Shown here: positions 46,501-55,330 of the stretch, piece after piece
How the letters are laid out: every line of letters begins with the position of its first letter
Position numbering within the stretch: the stretch's first letter is position 1
Assembly: GCA_022447625.1 (NCBI GenBank)
Contig: JAKVAX010000015.1
Span: 25,099-89,098, forward strand
Source of the DNA: Flavobacteriales bacterium
GTDB taxonomy: Bacteria; Bacteroidota; Bacteroidia; Flavobacteriales_D; Sanyastnellaceae
Length of the DNA: 64,000 nt
Direction: 5' to 3'
Notes under the pieces: generated by a model
Told to the model about the DNA's origin: nothing
Database searches by the model: none
The model's input: the letters and a program-made list of their open reading frames with translations, nothing else
Made by a program: the position numbers and the translations under genes

Positions 46501-47859
46501 AGACGTAGTGGTCTCAAAATGCACCGTATCGTTCACGGCGTCTTTCTTAATGCGCAGCTCAGAGAATAGATTCGATGAGCTGTTGTAGATGAAGGTTCCG
46601 TTTTGATCTCCTACGAAGTGCAGCGGACATGTTCCTTGAACGTATGTGGAGTTGATAACCACACTGTCAACAGCGTTGATGACAGCGCCGTTGCTACCAT
46701 TCAAATAGCCGGAAGAGGCGGTGTATTTGTTGCTTACACGAATCTTCGAATTATCGGTCAGGTTGAGATTAGCCCCACCTGATTTAGCACAAACGAGATC
46801 ATAGAAAACCTGTTCTGAGGTGAGATCCATAGTGGCGTTATTTCCTGCGCTCAGATAGAATACTCCGCCGTTCGCATTGAAACCTGACCCTTCATTGATC
46901 CATCCGCGCTCGAGGTATGTGTTGCCACTACTTGCGGTGAATTGACCGCTAGATGCCATGAATACGGCATTTGGTCGCAGATAAACATTGGGGTGATCCA
47001 TGATGGCATGTCCGAGAAGGATCTTCAATGAATCCCCAGCCTGTAAAATGTTGAGGGTAGAATTGTCAGAGCGGAAAAAATAGTTCGCTCCATTGGTAAT
47101 TTCGATGACATCTTGACCCCAGTTAAATGCGTTGATTTTGAACTCACGTGAACCAGTACCATATAATTCAAGGGTAGCTGAAGAACTGTTCATGCTGGAC
47201 CCTACAAATCCGTCACCAAAGAGGCGCAGTCTTCCGGGACCAGCGACATACCCGGTGATTAATTCCAGTTGTTGGTTGATGGTGATTTGTTGTCCAGCTG
47301 CAAGCGTCAGCACAGAGCCGCCCGTTTTCTGTACGCGCACATTCAGCAGTTGATAGCTTTGATTTAGTGTGACGTTATTACCTCCACCGAAGATGATCCA
47401 ACCGCCATTGTCGTTGAAGAATCCTGGCGCAGCAGGGGCAATGTTGACGGTGTTATTGAAATAGTGATCGCCAAGGGTGGTGCTAAAGGCTCCACCTTGT
47501 TGGTCGAATGGGCCGTTGAAGGTGACGGTACCATCCGCACATTGAAAGGTTCCATCGTGCTGAATATAACCGTTCGCTCCTACGGTGAAAGAATTTGTTC
47601 CTTGTAGCCATACCACACCGGTATATCCAGCATCGAGGATGACACCTGCCACATTGACGTTCGTATTTACGAAGCAATCGGTTCCGTCGAAGGTATCAAA
47701 GTGAACAACGTCACCGCTGTTCGGAACTCCAGTAGGAGACCAGTTAAATGCACTGTTCCAATTAGGTGTACCAAGAGGTCTCCAGAATTTATCTACCGCC
47801 AATGAGTGAATAGATAGGGCGGTGAAAAGGAGACAAAGAGAAAGTTTGGTTAATCGCAT
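43516..47859 (-). CDS. giant secreted repeat protein with dockerin-like C-terminus
   Basis: 1447 residues with a signal peptide (MRLTKLSLCLLFTALSIHSLA). The body is beta-rich (FNWSPTGVPNSGDVVHFD near the start, as in adhesin-like extracellular repeats). It contains at least three tandem units of ~188 residues (TIYFNGNYTANGGSF, then EKSGGA, GYLNGPxALxACEKD, YNSSSNLFDLLTVNK) with an exact 564-bp spacing, flanked by degenerate units. The last ~55 residues carry two EF-hand/dockerin-like loops, DFNGDGVVAAADLLELLSQFG and DLNGDGQVAAADLLQFLSAFG. There is no type A or B T9SS sorting domain, so its route to the surface is unclear. Probably an adhesin-like or matrix protein; function unknown. Confidence 0.88.
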   Translation of the reverse strand: MRLTKLSLCLLFTALSIHSLAVDKFWRPLGTPNWNSAFNWSPTGVPNSGDVVHFDTFDGTDCFVNTNVNVAGVILDAGYTGVVWLQGTNSFTVGANGYIQHDGTFQCADGTVTFNGPFDQQGGAFSTTLGDHYFNNTVNIAPAAPGFFNDNGGWIIFGGGNNVTLNQSYQLLNVRVQKTGGSVLTLAAGQQITINQQLELITGYVAGPGRLRLFGDGFVGSSMNSSSATLELYGTGSREFKINAFNWGQDVIEITNGANYFFRSDNSTLNILQAGDSLKILLGHAIMDHPNVYLRPNAVFMASSGQFTASSGNTYLERGWINEGSGFNANGGVFYLSAGNNATMDLTSEQVFYDLVCAKSGGANLNLTDNSKIRVSNKYTASSGYLNGSNGAVINAVDSVVINSTYVQGTCPLHFVGDQNGTFIYNSSSNLFSELRIKKDAVNDTVHFETTTSTLNIGDVSSDPIVVEQGTLAFKDYGNHVDWNVVNTTVESNGKFVAPEGTIYFNGNYTANGGSFDHNMGTVRFDNGNSRTWNGNTTTRFYNLRMEKSGGASVTIDGSDQLIVENLMTFATGYLNGPSALVACEKDVLVTNTYVQGNAPVACVGPANGVFTYNSSSNLFDLLTVNKSTPSASVSFGTTNSFLNIGDGVTDPIVIQQGTLRFENFGSHVDWDVFSTTVEPDGTFEAPAGTIYFNGNYTANGGSFEHNMGFVRFNDSSNRSWDGNSSTRFYDLRMEKSGGANVVIQGTDSLIVENLMTISSGYLNGPNALLACEKDMTITNTYVQGDAPAAFIGDEASNLTYNSSSNLFDLLTINKDEAQDTVFFGTTNGFLNIGDVGVDPILIQRGVLAFQNVGSYVDWDINSTTVEADGTFEAYSGTTYFNGHYTSNGGHFEHNMGEFRFNNGNNRNWNANGSVVFYDLIQEKSGGANVNISNGDSIIVINSLLMSSGYLNGNGRIDMRGDVTIGNSHVKGTLDLLFTGANNTMNNLNTGLSFDTLEVDMGAGQLTFIDGNAGTANSGSTAARYIQRSGAVDFNTFLLTHNWKFLSTTIEGGSFTLPVDDLYVTGSLALLGGSMEGNGGRLIFSGGSNVSAQFEVSPQLSYVDFTKSGGAAVTLSGAAPMVVNEILQFLTGYVYDSEIVALGDVILGNSLNIVSSQVSFNGTTDQNFDLNNSPNKLEGFIEIDKASGDVVLQSNLTIEDNFAQLMLTNGNITMADPSYRVIFGNAVDTGWSGGGNNSFIDGIARKQGTGTLELPIGDNGFWGMITITGVNTASEYYDAEFHHVDPASAGLVGMLDTGLDHISSCEYWSTAHVGSFSPSVGLSFYEDRCGPINAPADLRVTRFESGTWFNEGYSFHDSDEVFASNVDPIMGAFTLASATPSNPMDGSGAVGCPEDFNGDGVVAAADLLELLSQFGCVGSCSADLNGDGQVAAADLLQFLSAFGSNCN

Positions 47860-47873
47860 TTGGAATATCTTTG
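47845..47873 (+). promoter_or_regulatory. Bacteroidota promoter of the transglutaminase-like gene
   Basis: TTTG (47845-47848), 17 bp, TATCTTTG (47866-47873): both elements match the sigma-ABfr consensus. It overlaps the first codons of the divergent giant-protein gene, and start ATG 47911 lies 37 bp downstream. Confidence 0.75.
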
Positions 47874-47910
47874 GTCACTAGAGAGACTACCAAGCGAAGG
47901 AGTATTCCCG

Positions 47911-48567
47911 ATGGAGCAGAAAGATTTTTCAGAATACCTGTCGACAACAGAGATTATTGACTTCCAACACGCTGATTTTCAGTCATACAGTGAGCGTTGG
48001 GACAGAGGTTCAACGGTTTTAGAGAATGCAGTCAATATTTACAATTTCGTACGAGACGATCTGATGTACGACCCCTTCAACATTCGTTTCGAGGTTGAAA
48101 AAGTGCGCATCTCAAACATCGTCAAAGGGGATAGGGGTCATTGTATTGACAAAGCGATGGTATTCATCGGCCTATGCCGAAAAGAAGGTCTCCCAGCACG
48201 TCTCGGCTTAGCTCGTGTGCAGAACCACATGGGCACAGAGAGGCTTGAAGCCATCTTGCAAACAAACGTTCTCGTACCACACGGCTACGCAGAAGTGTAT
48301 CTCGAAGACCGATGGGTAAAATGTACCCCGGCTTTCAACAAAGAGTTATGCGATAAACTCGGCGTAGAACCACTTGAATTCAACGGCACCGATGACAGCG
48401 TATTCCAGGCCTACGACAGAGAGGGAGGAGACTTCATGCAGTACCTCGAAGACTACGGTGGCTTCGCTGACCTCCCAAGAGAATTGGTATTTGACCTCTT
48501 CCAAAAAGAATACCCCCACTTACTGGATGATCAAGGGCAATTCAGGTCAGATTTGCTGAAGAGGTAA
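47911..48567 (+). CDS. transglutaminase-like superfamily protein
   Basis: 218 residues from ATG 47911, chosen because the promoter lies in the upstream in-frame extension. The likely catalytic cysteine is in DRGHCIDKAMVF, the histidine in VPHGYAEVYLED and the acidic residue just after in WVKCTPAFN, the order of the transglutaminase-core family. No signal peptide. Members include cytoplasmic peptidases and glutamine-modifying enzymes; function here is not predictable. Confidence 0.85.
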   Translation: MEQKDFSEYLSTTEIIDFQHADFQSYSERWDRGSTVLENAVNIYNFVRDDLMYDPFNIRFEVEKVRISNIVKGDRGHCIDKAMVFIGLCRKEGLPARLGLARVQNHMGTERLEAILQTNVLVPHGYAEVYLEDRWVKCTPAFNKELCDKLGVEPLEFNGTDDSVFQAYDREGGDFMQYLEDYGGFADLPRELVFDLFQKEYPHLLDDQGQFRSDLLKR

Positions 48568-48576
48568 GTTCAATAG

Positions 48577-48678
48577 TCTTTAGCCTTTAGTTCTTGGTCT
48601 TTGGTCTCTGGACTCTCGTCCCTTGTCTCTCGACTGTAAAAGCATGATTAGTCCGCCTAAGGCGGATAGCATGATCAG
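48577..48678. repeat. intergenic GTCTCT-word stretch plus 38-bp hairpin element
   Basis: 48577-48640 is made of GTCTTTAG/GTCTCTGGACTCTCG-type words, related to the reverse complement of words at 63818-63838. 48641-48678 is a complete 38-bp element AGCATGATTAG-TCCGCC-TAA-GGCGGA-TAGCATGATCAG, nearly identical to 58394-58431. Confidence 0.75.
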
Positions 48679-48763
48679 GAAATTAGAGCTCAGAATTCCA
48701 CCAGATATCACTTACTCCTAGAGCCTAACACCTAAAAGGAATATTTAATCCTTTCGCCCTAAA

Positions 48764-50401
48764 TCACGCCTCAACTGCCGCCCGATCCTCCTTCTCCGCA
48801 TGCGTTCTTGCCGCCTTCACAAAGGCTTGGAACAACGGATGAGGTTCAGCAACTGTTGATTTGTATTCTGGGTGGAATTGAGCACCAACGAACCACGGGT
48901 GGTCTGGGATCTCCACAACCTCAACGAGTTCACTTTCTGGGTTGATTCCAGAAGCTACCATGCCTGCTTGTTCGAAGGCTTGCTGGTAATCATTGTTGAA
49001 CTCGAAACGGTGACGGTGACGCTCTTGAATGAGGTCTTCCTTGTATGCTTCGTGAGCGCGAGAGCCTTTCTTCAGTGCGCAAGGGTATGAACCGAGTCGC
49101 ATGGTTCCACCGAGGGTGGTAATAGACTTTTGCTCAGCCATCAAAGAGATGACAGGGTGTGGCGTGTATTCCTTAATTTCAGTTGAATGCGCTTCCTCCA
49201 TACCAAGAACGTTGCGAGCGAATTCGATCACTGCACACTGCATTCCCAGACAAATACCAAGGAATGGGATCTTGTTTTCACGGACGTAACGAATTGCTTC
49301 CAATTTCCCATCGATTCCGCGGGAACCGAAGCCTGGGGCTACGAGCACTCCATCAACGTTTCCTAGCTGTTCTTCTAGGTTGCGATCGTTGATGTTTTCA
49401 CTGTGTACCCACTTGATATCGACTTTTACTTCGTTCGCAGCTCCTGCGTGCACGAAGGCTTCTGCGATCGATTTGTAAGCGTCTTTTAGCTCTACGTACT
49501 TACCTACAAGGGCAATCTGCACGCGGTGCTTTGGGTTTTTATGCTTTTGAAGGAAGTCGTTCCACTTCTTGAGTTCTGGCTTACGTCCTTTCTTCATGCC
49601 AAGCTTTTCGATGACTACTTCATCGAACTTTTCTTGCTGCATGAGAAGAGGTACATCGTAAATAGTATCGGCATCGATACTTTGAATCACCGCGTTCAAC
49701 TTCACGTTGCAGAAACGAGCCACTTTAGAGCGCACTGATGGTGTCAATTCATGCTCTGTTCGACAACCCAAAACATCTGGCTGACCCCCGACATCCACCA
49801 ACTGCTTCACAGAGTGTTGCGTTGGCTGCGTTTTCAATTCACATGCTGCGGATAGGTAAGGGATGAGTGTCAGGTGAACAACAATTACATCGTTCGGTCG
49901 TTCCCATTTCATCTGACGAACAGCCTCGATGTATGGAAGTGACTCAATATCACCAACAGTTCCACCAATCTCTGTGATCACCACGTCGAATTCACTCTTT
50001 GATCCGAGGATCTGAACACAACGCTTGATTTCGTCGGTGATGTGAGGTACGATCTGTACCGTCTTTCCGAGGTATTCTCCTTTACGTTCTTTGTTGATGA
50101 CTGACTGATAGATCTTACCAGTAGTCACGTTATTCGCTTGCGATGTAGGGACGTTCAGGAATCGCTCGTAGTGTCCGAGGTCAAGATCGGTTTCTGCTCC
50201 GTCGTCAGTAACGTAACACTCGCCGTGCTCATAAGGGTTAAGTGTACCCGGATCCACATTGATGTATGGATCGAGTTTTTGAATGGTCACTTGGTAGCCA
50301 CGCCCCTGAAGAAGCTTGGCTAGTGAAGCCGAAATAATTCCTTTACCTAGACTGGAAGTAACGCCTCCTGTCACGAAGACGTATTTGGTCGATTGATTCA
50401 T
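48764..50401 (-). CDS. pyrG: CTP synthase
   Basis: 545 residues. Synthetase domain: [46 protein letters not shown]. Glutaminase domain: nucleophile Cys in [14 protein letters not shown], plus [15 protein letters not shown] and the glutamate in HPEYKS. Converts UTP to CTP using glutamine. An exact -7 element lies 25 bp before the ATG. Nothing unusual in sequence. Confidence 0.98.
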   Translation of the reverse strand: MNQSTKYVFVTGGVTSSLGKGIISASLAKLLQGRGYQVTIQKLDPYINVDPGTLNPYEHGECYVTDDGAETDLDLGHYERFLNVPTSQANNVTTGKIYQSVINKERKGEYLGKTVQIVPHITDEIKRCVQILGSKSEFDVVITEIGGTVGDIESLPYIEAVRQMKWERPNDVIVVHLTLIPYLSAACELKTQPTQHSVKQLVDVGGQPDVLGCRTEHELTPSVRSKVARFCNVKLNAVIQSIDADTIYDVPLLMQQEKFDEVVIEKLGMKKGRKPELKKWNDFLQKHKNPKHRVQIALVGKYVELKDAYKSIAEAFVHAGAANEVKVDIKWVHSENINDRNLEEQLGNVDGVLVAPGFGSRGIDGKLEAIRYVRENKIPFLGICLGMQCAVIEFARNVLGMEEAHSTEIKEYTPHPVISLMAEQKSITTLGGTMRLGSYPCALKKGSRAHEAYKEDLIQERHRHRFEFNNDYQQAFEQAGMVASGINPESELVEVVEIPDHPWFVGAQFHPEYKSTVAEPHPLFQAFVKAARTHAEKEDRAAVEA

Positions 50402-50426
50402 TGTCCCGCATTACGAATACGGGAGT

Positions 50427-50434
50427 CAAAATTA
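50427..50434 (-). promoter_or_regulatory. -7 promoter element of pyrG
   Basis: Minus-strand TAATTTTG, exact TAnnTTTG, 25 bp before the start codon. Confidence 0.55.
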
Positions 50435-50489
50435 CACAAATGTTTCAGGCTGGCATCCCATGTGGAAATCTTTTAATGAATGATTTTGA

Positions 50490-51590
50490 TCACTCGTCGA
50501 GATTCCGCGTTAGCGAGTCAACCACCTTAAACCCAGAAAGGAATTCGCTTGCTATAATTCGGATTAAGGTATAGGCTGGAATAGCTAAGATCATTCCACC
50601 CACTCCAGCAAGTGCCCCAGCCATCGAAATCACGATGAAAATCTCTAGTGGATGAGCATTTACGCTATTACTGAAGATGAAAGGTTGAATGACGAAATTA
50701 TCAATCAATTGCACTGTCAAGAATACGCCGCCGATGCTGAGAATAAGCGGTAGCAATTCTGAATTAAAGTCCATTTGAAGATTGGTCGTCACCGCGATAA
50801 AGATTCCGATCAACGCACCTATAATCGGCCCGAGATAGGGGACAAGGTTGACGAGTCCGGCCAAGAAACCAATCAAGAAAGCATTCTCTACCCCGAAAAT
50901 GGAAAGCCCGAGCGTCACGAGTAGGGTGATGATACTTACCTGAGCCACAAGACCAACGAAGTAGCGTGAGAGCAATTTCTTCGTTTGTAGGATGATGCTT
51001 TTCATTTCATCCATGCGCTTGTCAGGGGTGAGTGTCAGGATGATTCGATTCACCATGTTGCCGTCTTGAAGAAAGAAGAAGGTGATGAACAACACGGAGA
51101 ACAGCGCGATCACTGCATTTCCAATTACACCGAAGATGTTATTGAAGATTCCGCGAATATCACCGAAGCTAACCAGGGCTTGGAGCTGTTCTACTAGAAA
51201 AGCCTCATTTGAACGGTCATCACCGCTGAGGTTGAATTGTTCTAGGTAGCTCATGGTGCTTTCGAACTGATTGTTCAAATTGGCTGAGAAGGCCTCGACA
51301 TCAATTTGAGACAATGCTTGAGCCTCTTCTGCGACCAAAGGGGCGAAGATGTTTAAGAACAAGAATATGATAAGCAGAAAGCTGGCGATGGTGAGAATGG
51401 CTGCAACACTCGAAGGTATTTCGCGCTTTCCAATTTTGATCTTTCGCAGCAACCGAACGATAGGTGCACCTACCAATGAGATTACCGCCGCTACAATCAC
51501 GTAGTTAACAATGGTTTGGAAGTACCAAAGAGCAAGACAAAGGAGAATACCTCCTATAATTCCAAGGATGTATCGCAGGTTTTTGCTCAT
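50490..51590 (-). CDS. AI-2E family transporter (PerM/YhhT-like membrane protein)
   Basis: 366 residues with a typical helix pattern: paired N-terminal helices, an amphipathic region (QIDVEAFSANLNNQFEST), then helices containing GLVNLVPYLGPIIGALIGIF and FVIQPFIFSNSVNAHPLEIFIVI, the family signatures. Exporter or transport function generally unproven, with some members acting as ion antiporters. The start overlaps the stop of the SixA-like gene by 4 bp (ATGA). The DNA motif CGCTAACGCGGAAT (minus orientation, 50502) encodes its last residues SLTRNLDE. Confidence 0.9.
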   Translation of the reverse strand: MSKNLRYILGIIGGILLCLALWYFQTIVNYVIVAAVISLVGAPIVRLLRKIKIGKREIPSSVAAILTIASFLLIIFLFLNIFAPLVAEEAQALSQIDVEAFSANLNNQFESTMSYLEQFNLSGDDRSNEAFLVEQLQALVSFGDIRGIFNNIFGVIGNAVIALFSVLFITFFFLQDGNMVNRIILTLTPDKRMDEMKSIILQTKKLLSRYFVGLVAQVSIITLLVTLGLSIFGVENAFLIGFLAGLVNLVPYLGPIIGALIGIFIAVTTNLQMDFNSELLPLILSIGGVFLTVQLIDNFVIQPFIFSNSVNAHPLEIFIVISMAGALAGVGGMILAIPAYTLIRIIASEFLSGFKVVDSLTRNLDE

Positions 51591-52090
51591 CGCAATGCTT
51601 CGTGCTGTTTAGGAAAATCGTGGTAGGTCAATGAACCGCAATTCGTTCCAATATACTGCCAGCTATCAACATCCATCTCAATCTTGACCACACCATTGGT
51701 AGGCATCTGGATCAACTCTCCAGTGAGGTATTGCGTGAGGTAGCTGAAGCCCGGATTGTGTCCGAACATGATCACGCTCGAGTGACCATCTGAGAAGTCA
51801 TTGATAACTTCAACAAGACGAGAAACCGGTGCTTCATAAATGCGTTCATCGAGCTTAATCGCGTCATCCGCAATGCCAAAAGCAGCGGCATACGCTTTCG
51901 CTGTGGTGTGCGCGCGCAAGGCATGTGATGAGACAATCATGTCAGGACAAGCTTCGCTGCCGGCCAGGTGCCTGGCCATGTGCGGGCAATCGCGTTCCCC
52001 TCGTTTGTTCAACGGTCGATCTTTGTCGTCAAGTCTCTCATTGTTCCATGAAGACTTCGCATGTCGAATAAGTATTAGGCTGCGTTTCAT
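51587..52090 (-). CDS. SixA-type histidine phosphatase
   Basis: 167 residues, a small histidine-phosphatase-branch enzyme: catalytic LIRHAKSSWNN (RHG-like), RPLNKRGERDCPHMA, SSHALRAHTTAK and FGHNPGFSYL with the second histidine. SixA dephosphorylates phosphohistidine, for example on phosphotransfer proteins. First gene of a pair with the AI-2E family protein by 4-bp overlap; the functional link is unknown. Confidence 0.9.
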   Translation of the reverse strand: MKRSLILIRHAKSSWNNERLDDKDRPLNKRGERDCPHMARHLAGSEACPDMIVSSHALRAHTTAKAYAAAFGIADDAIKLDERIYEAPVSRLVEVINDFSDGHSSVIMFGHNPGFSYLTQYLTGELIQMPTNGVVKIEMDVDSWQYIGTNCGSLTYHDFPKQHEALR

Positions 52091-52110
52091 TGAATCGAAG
52101 GTAATGATTT

Positions 52111-52215
52111 AGGCGTAAGGCGTAAGGTGTATGGCTTAAGTTAATGTGAAACTCAGTTGAAGCTCTCCACCATCCCAAACCCCAGTTATAGTTTATCAGT
52201 TATCGATGATAGATT
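52111..52215. repeat. intergenic GGCGTAAGG array plus TTATAGTTTATC words
   Basis: 52111-52140 is an array of AGGCGTAAGG / TATGGCTTAAG words. 52184-52215 holds GTTATAGTTTATCAGTTATCG-like words, partly the reverse complement of the 38-bp repeat at 63773 and 63841. Confidence 0.5.
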
Positions 52216-52269
52216 CCAAAGGGGTATTTCGGTTAGTCTAAAAATCCATTTCGGTCAAGAAAAAAGCCC

Positions 52270-52277
52270 TACTTTTG
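52270..52277 (+). promoter_or_regulatory. -7 promoter element of the DtxR-ZIP operon
   Basis: TACTTTTG, exact TAnnTTTG, 20 bp before the ATG at 52298. Confidence 0.55.
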
Positions 52278-52297
52278 CTTCAATCTGAGAACCGACC

Positions 52298-52957
52298 ATG
52301 GCCAGTCAAACAGTTGAAAATTATTTGAAGTGTATCTATGCGCTTCAGCAGTATTCGCCAGAAGGGGTGAGTACAAACGCTATCGCGGAACGCCTGGAAA
52401 CCCAGGCTTCTTCAGTGACCGACATGTTGAAGAAACTGAAGACGAAAGGACTGGTCAACTACAAGAAATACAAGGGGGCGCATTTGACGGATAACGGGAT
52501 GAGTATCGCCATAGATATTATTCGTCGCCACCGCTTGTGGGAAGTGTTCTTGGTTGAGAAACTCGACTTCAAATGGGATGAAGTGCATCCGATTGCTGAA
52601 GAGTTGGAACACATCGCTTCAGAAGAGCTATTCAAACGTCTCGATTCATTCCTAGGTCACCCACAATATGACCCGCATGGAGATCCCATTCCTGATGCCG
52701 ACGGCAATTTCCGAGATAACCGAGACAAGGTAGCAGTGAGCGCTTTGAATGAAGGGGAAGGAGGTATTCTCGTTGGGGTGCGCGATTCTTCTCAAGAGTT
52801 CTTGCAGTACCTCGATTCTATCAAATTGACACTTGGTTCGTCGATCACCGTTGAAGAGCGATTCGCCTTTGATCAGAGCGTCCGTGTGAGTCTCGGTAAA
52901 CAACAACAGCAGCTTTCACAGCTCGTTGCACGAAATCTACTTGTTTTAAAATCCTAA
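52298..52957 (+). CDS. DtxR/MntR family metal-dependent regulator
   Basis: 219 residues: winged helix-turn-helix (STNAIAERLETQASSVTDMLKKLKTKGLVNYKKYKGAHLT), dimerisation and metal domain with RRHRLWEVFLVEKLDFKWDEVHPIAEELEHIAS (His and Glu ligands), then a C-terminal FeoA/SH3-like domain. Represses or activates genes in response to Mn or Fe. Only 4 bp from a ZIP transporter gene, so it probably controls that transporter. The motif CGCTATCGCGGAA at 52378 overlaps codons of NAIAER in the recognition region. Confidence 0.93.
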   Translation: MASQTVENYLKCIYALQQYSPEGVSTNAIAERLETQASSVTDMLKKLKTKGLVNYKKYKGAHLTDNGMSIAIDIIRRHRLWEVFLVEKLDFKWDEVHPIAEELEHIASEELFKRLDSFLGHPQYDPHGDPIPDADGNFRDNRDKVAVSALNEGEGGILVGVRDSSQEFLQYLDSIKLTLGSSITVEERFAFDQSVRVSLGKQQQQLSQLVARNLLVLKS

Positions 52958-52961
52958 TGAA

Positions 52962-53783
52962 ATGAATGATCTCGTAGCCTATTTCGAATCGATTGACCCC
53001 GTGGTCGCGGCATTAATTGCCACCTGTTTTACATGGTTTTTAACTGGCGCAGGAGCTTCACTCGTTTTCTTCTTTAATGGCGTAAGCCGAAAGTGGTTAG
53101 ACGGAATGCTTGGGTTCACCGGAGGAGTCATGATCGCCGCAAGTTTCTGGAGTTTGTTGAGTCCAGCGATTGAAATGTCAGAAGGAGAGGGCTTCCTCAA
53201 AGCCATGCCGGCTGCTGTCGGATTCGGACTGGGAGCGTTGTTCCTGTTCGTACTGGATAAGTTCTTACCTCACTTGCACATCAACTTCAAGGCGGAAGAA
53301 GCCGAAGGAATTCAAACCAACTGGCATAAGACCACGCTCTTGGTATTGGCCATCACACTCCACAACATCCCTGAAGGATTAGCAGTAGGTGTACTCTTCG
53401 GAGGAGCCGCTGCAGGAGTCGAAGGAGCCACCGTAGCCGGAGCCGTTGCCCTCGCTATCGGAATCGGGATCCAGAACTTTCCAGAAGGAATCGCGGTAAG
53501 TATGCCTCTCCGCCGTAACGGCGTCAAAGCAGCTCGCGCCGCCTGGTACGGACAACTATCAGCTATCGTAGAACCGGTCGCCGGAGTTCTAGGTGCGCTG
53601 CTCGTAATCCAAATGACACCGATCCTCCCATATGCTCTCGCCTTCGCCGCAGGAGCTATGATCTACGTCGTAGTGGAAGAGGTCATCCCAGAAACTCAAC
53701 GCGATAAGTACACTGACATCGCCACGTTGGGGTTGATCTTTGGGTTTATTGTGATGATGATGTTGGATGTAGGGTTGGGCTAG
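52962..53783 (+). CDS. ZIP family divalent metal transporter
   Basis: 273 residues, about eight helices, GufA/ZupT-like. Two metal-binding motifs of the ZIP core: LHNIPEGLAVGVLFGG in helix 4 and IQNFPEGIAVSMPL in helix 5, and a C-terminal EEVIPET. Inner-membrane import of Zn, Mn or Fe. Co-transcribed with the DtxR-type regulator, suggesting Mn or Fe homeostasis. Confidence 0.93.
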   Translation: MNDLVAYFESIDPVVAALIATCFTWFLTGAGASLVFFFNGVSRKWLDGMLGFTGGVMIAASFWSLLSPAIEMSEGEGFLKAMPAAVGFGLGALFLFVLDKFLPHLHINFKAEEAEGIQTNWHKTTLLVLAITLHNIPEGLAVGVLFGGAAAGVEGATVAGAVALAIGIGIQNFPEGIAVSMPLRRNGVKAARAAWYGQLSAIVEPVAGVLGALLVIQMTPILPYALAFAAGAMIYVVVEEVIPETQRDKYTDIATLGLIFGFIVMMMLDVGLG

Positions 53784-53798
53784 GCTCTGCCTAGCCAA

Positions 53799-53869
53799 GG
53801 CGTATGGCCTAAGGCCTAAGACATAAGTAGACTCGCTTACGCCTTAAGCCATATGCCCTAAGCCTAAAA
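53799..53869. repeat. inverted GGCNTA repeat array between convergent genes
   Basis: Left arm GGCGTATGGCCTAAGGCCTAAG, right arm CTTACGCCTTAAGCCATATG followed by CCCTAAGCCT; the arms are imperfect inverted copies. The Mpl stop codon lies inside the right arm. It may serve as a bidirectional terminator for the convergent ZIP and Mpl genes. Confidence 0.65.
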
Positions 53870-55198
53870 GAGAGTTGCTCCTCCCCAATTCCCAGAACTC
53901 ATCAGCAAACGTACACTGTTTGCTTTGTCTTGGGACTCAATGAACGCCTGCATTTCTTGGGCGTCTGTGAAGACTTTTAAGTCGTTCCGGCCGAAGGCCT
54001 GAGAAACATCTTCTATTGTAATTTCAGGTAGGCGCTTGTGGGCTACTACATCTGGTGAAAAGTAGACCAAGGCAGTGTTGGCAGCGTTCATGGCCCCTTC
54101 GTAGTGATGAAGGAAGGCTTTGTTGAGGCTAGAGAAGGTGTGGAGTTCCATACACGCCAACAAATGCCTGTTAGGGTACATTTCTTTTACTGCTGAGGTG
54201 GTTGCCTTTAGCTTGCTTGGAGCGTGTGCAAAGTCGCGATAAACAATGTAGTCATCTTCTTCATGCATTTTCTCTAGTCTTCGGCTAGCGCCTCGGAAAT
54301 GCTGCATGGCTTCGTAGAAGTTTGCGGTGGAAACACCCAGTTCGGCGCAAACCAATCTGGCTCCCTCCATATTTTGAAGGTTGTGCTTTCCAAAGACCTG
54401 GATAGGAATTTCTTCATTCTCGAGTTTTAAGAAGGTCTTTCCATCGTCAATGCGGTAGTTAGGGGTGTGATAGGGCAAGGCGCGAATGCCTTCACGGGCA
54501 GTCTTCGCCACCTTGACCACTTCTTCGTCTTCTGCGTTGTAGATTAAGACACCACCATCTTCAATTTTCGAAACGTAGATACGGAACTGTTCAACGTAGT
54601 TATCGAAAGTCGGGAATACGTTCATGTGATCCCATGCGATACCGCTGATGAGAGCGATGTGCGGGTTGTACAGGTGAAATTTCGGACGACGATCAATAGG
54701 AGAGGAGAGGTATTCGTCTCCTTCAAAAACGGCGATTGGTGTTTCATCTTTCAAGAGTACACTGCGTTCGAAACCATCGAGCAATGCGCCTACCATGTAA
54801 TCGTGATCAACCTTGTTGTAGTTCAAGGCATGTAGCACCATTGAAGTAATGGTGGTCTTTCCATGGCTACCGCCGATGACAGCTCGTTTCTTGGAACGCG
54901 TTCTTTGGTAGAGGTATTCTGGGTAGGAATAAATATTCAAACCGAGCTCTTTTGCTTTCAAGAGTTCAGGGTTGTCTTCACGTGCATGCATGCCGAGGAT
55001 GATGGCATCGAGGCCTTCATGAATCTTCTCAGGGAACCAGCCGAATTCAGTCGGAAGAATTCCCGTATCTGCTAGTCGTGAACGCGATGGTTCAAAGATC
55101 TCGTCGTCTGATCCGGTTACAGTATCTCCTTGGTGTGCAAGGGCGAGCGCAAGGTTGTGCATAGCGCTTCCGCCAATGGCGATAAAATGAACATTCAT
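53864..55198 (-). CDS. mpl: Mpl-type UDP-N-acetylmuramate:tripeptide ligase (Mur ligase family)
   Basis: 444 residues from ATG 55198 (family N-terminus MNVHFIAIGGSAMHNLALALA). ATP-binding GGSHGKTTITSMV, then VFEGDEY, HIALISGIAWDHMNVFPT and DFAHAPSKLKATTSAV. The GDEY and DFAHAP patterns fit Mpl rather than MurC. It attaches recycled L-Ala-gamma-D-Glu-meso-Dap to UDP-MurNAc in peptidoglycan recycling. Its 3' end is embedded in a repeat array. Confidence 0.88.
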   Translation of the reverse strand: MNVHFIAIGGSAMHNLALALAHQGDTVTGSDDEIFEPSRSRLADTGILPTEFGWFPEKIHEGLDAIILGMHAREDNPELLKAKELGLNIYSYPEYLYQRTRSKKRAVIGGSHGKTTITSMVLHALNYNKVDHDYMVGALLDGFERSVLLKDETPIAVFEGDEYLSSPIDRRPKFHLYNPHIALISGIAWDHMNVFPTFDNYVEQFRIYVSKIEDGGVLIYNAEDEEVVKVAKTAREGIRALPYHTPNYRIDDGKTFLKLENEEIPIQVFGKHNLQNMEGARLVCAELGVSTANFYEAMQHFRGASRRLEKMHEEDDYIVYRDFAHAPSKLKATTSAVKEMYPNRHLLACMELHTFSSLNKAFLHHYEGAMNAANTALVYFSPDVVAHKRLPEITIEDVSQAFGRNDLKVFTDAQEMQAFIESQDKANSVRLLMSSGNWGGATLF

Positions 55199-55317
55199 AC
55201 AACGAAGGAAGGCATTTGAAAGGCACAAAAATTACCGCTGACTAGAAAGGAATGAACAGTCCGCCGTCAATTTGACCACTGGTCAGAATCGTGACGCACA
55301 TTCCGAACACTCCATCG

Positions 55318-55325
55318 TATCTTTG
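55318..55325 (+). promoter_or_regulatory. -7 promoter element
   Basis: TATCTTTG, exact TAnnTTTG, five bases before the ATG at 55331. Confidence 0.6.
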
Positions 55326-55330
55326 TATGA

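Noticed and set aside
53864..55198. MurC (UDP-MurNAc-L-alanine ligase)
   Set aside because: The GDEY and DFAHAP motifs and the gene context away from a dcw cluster fit Mpl better.
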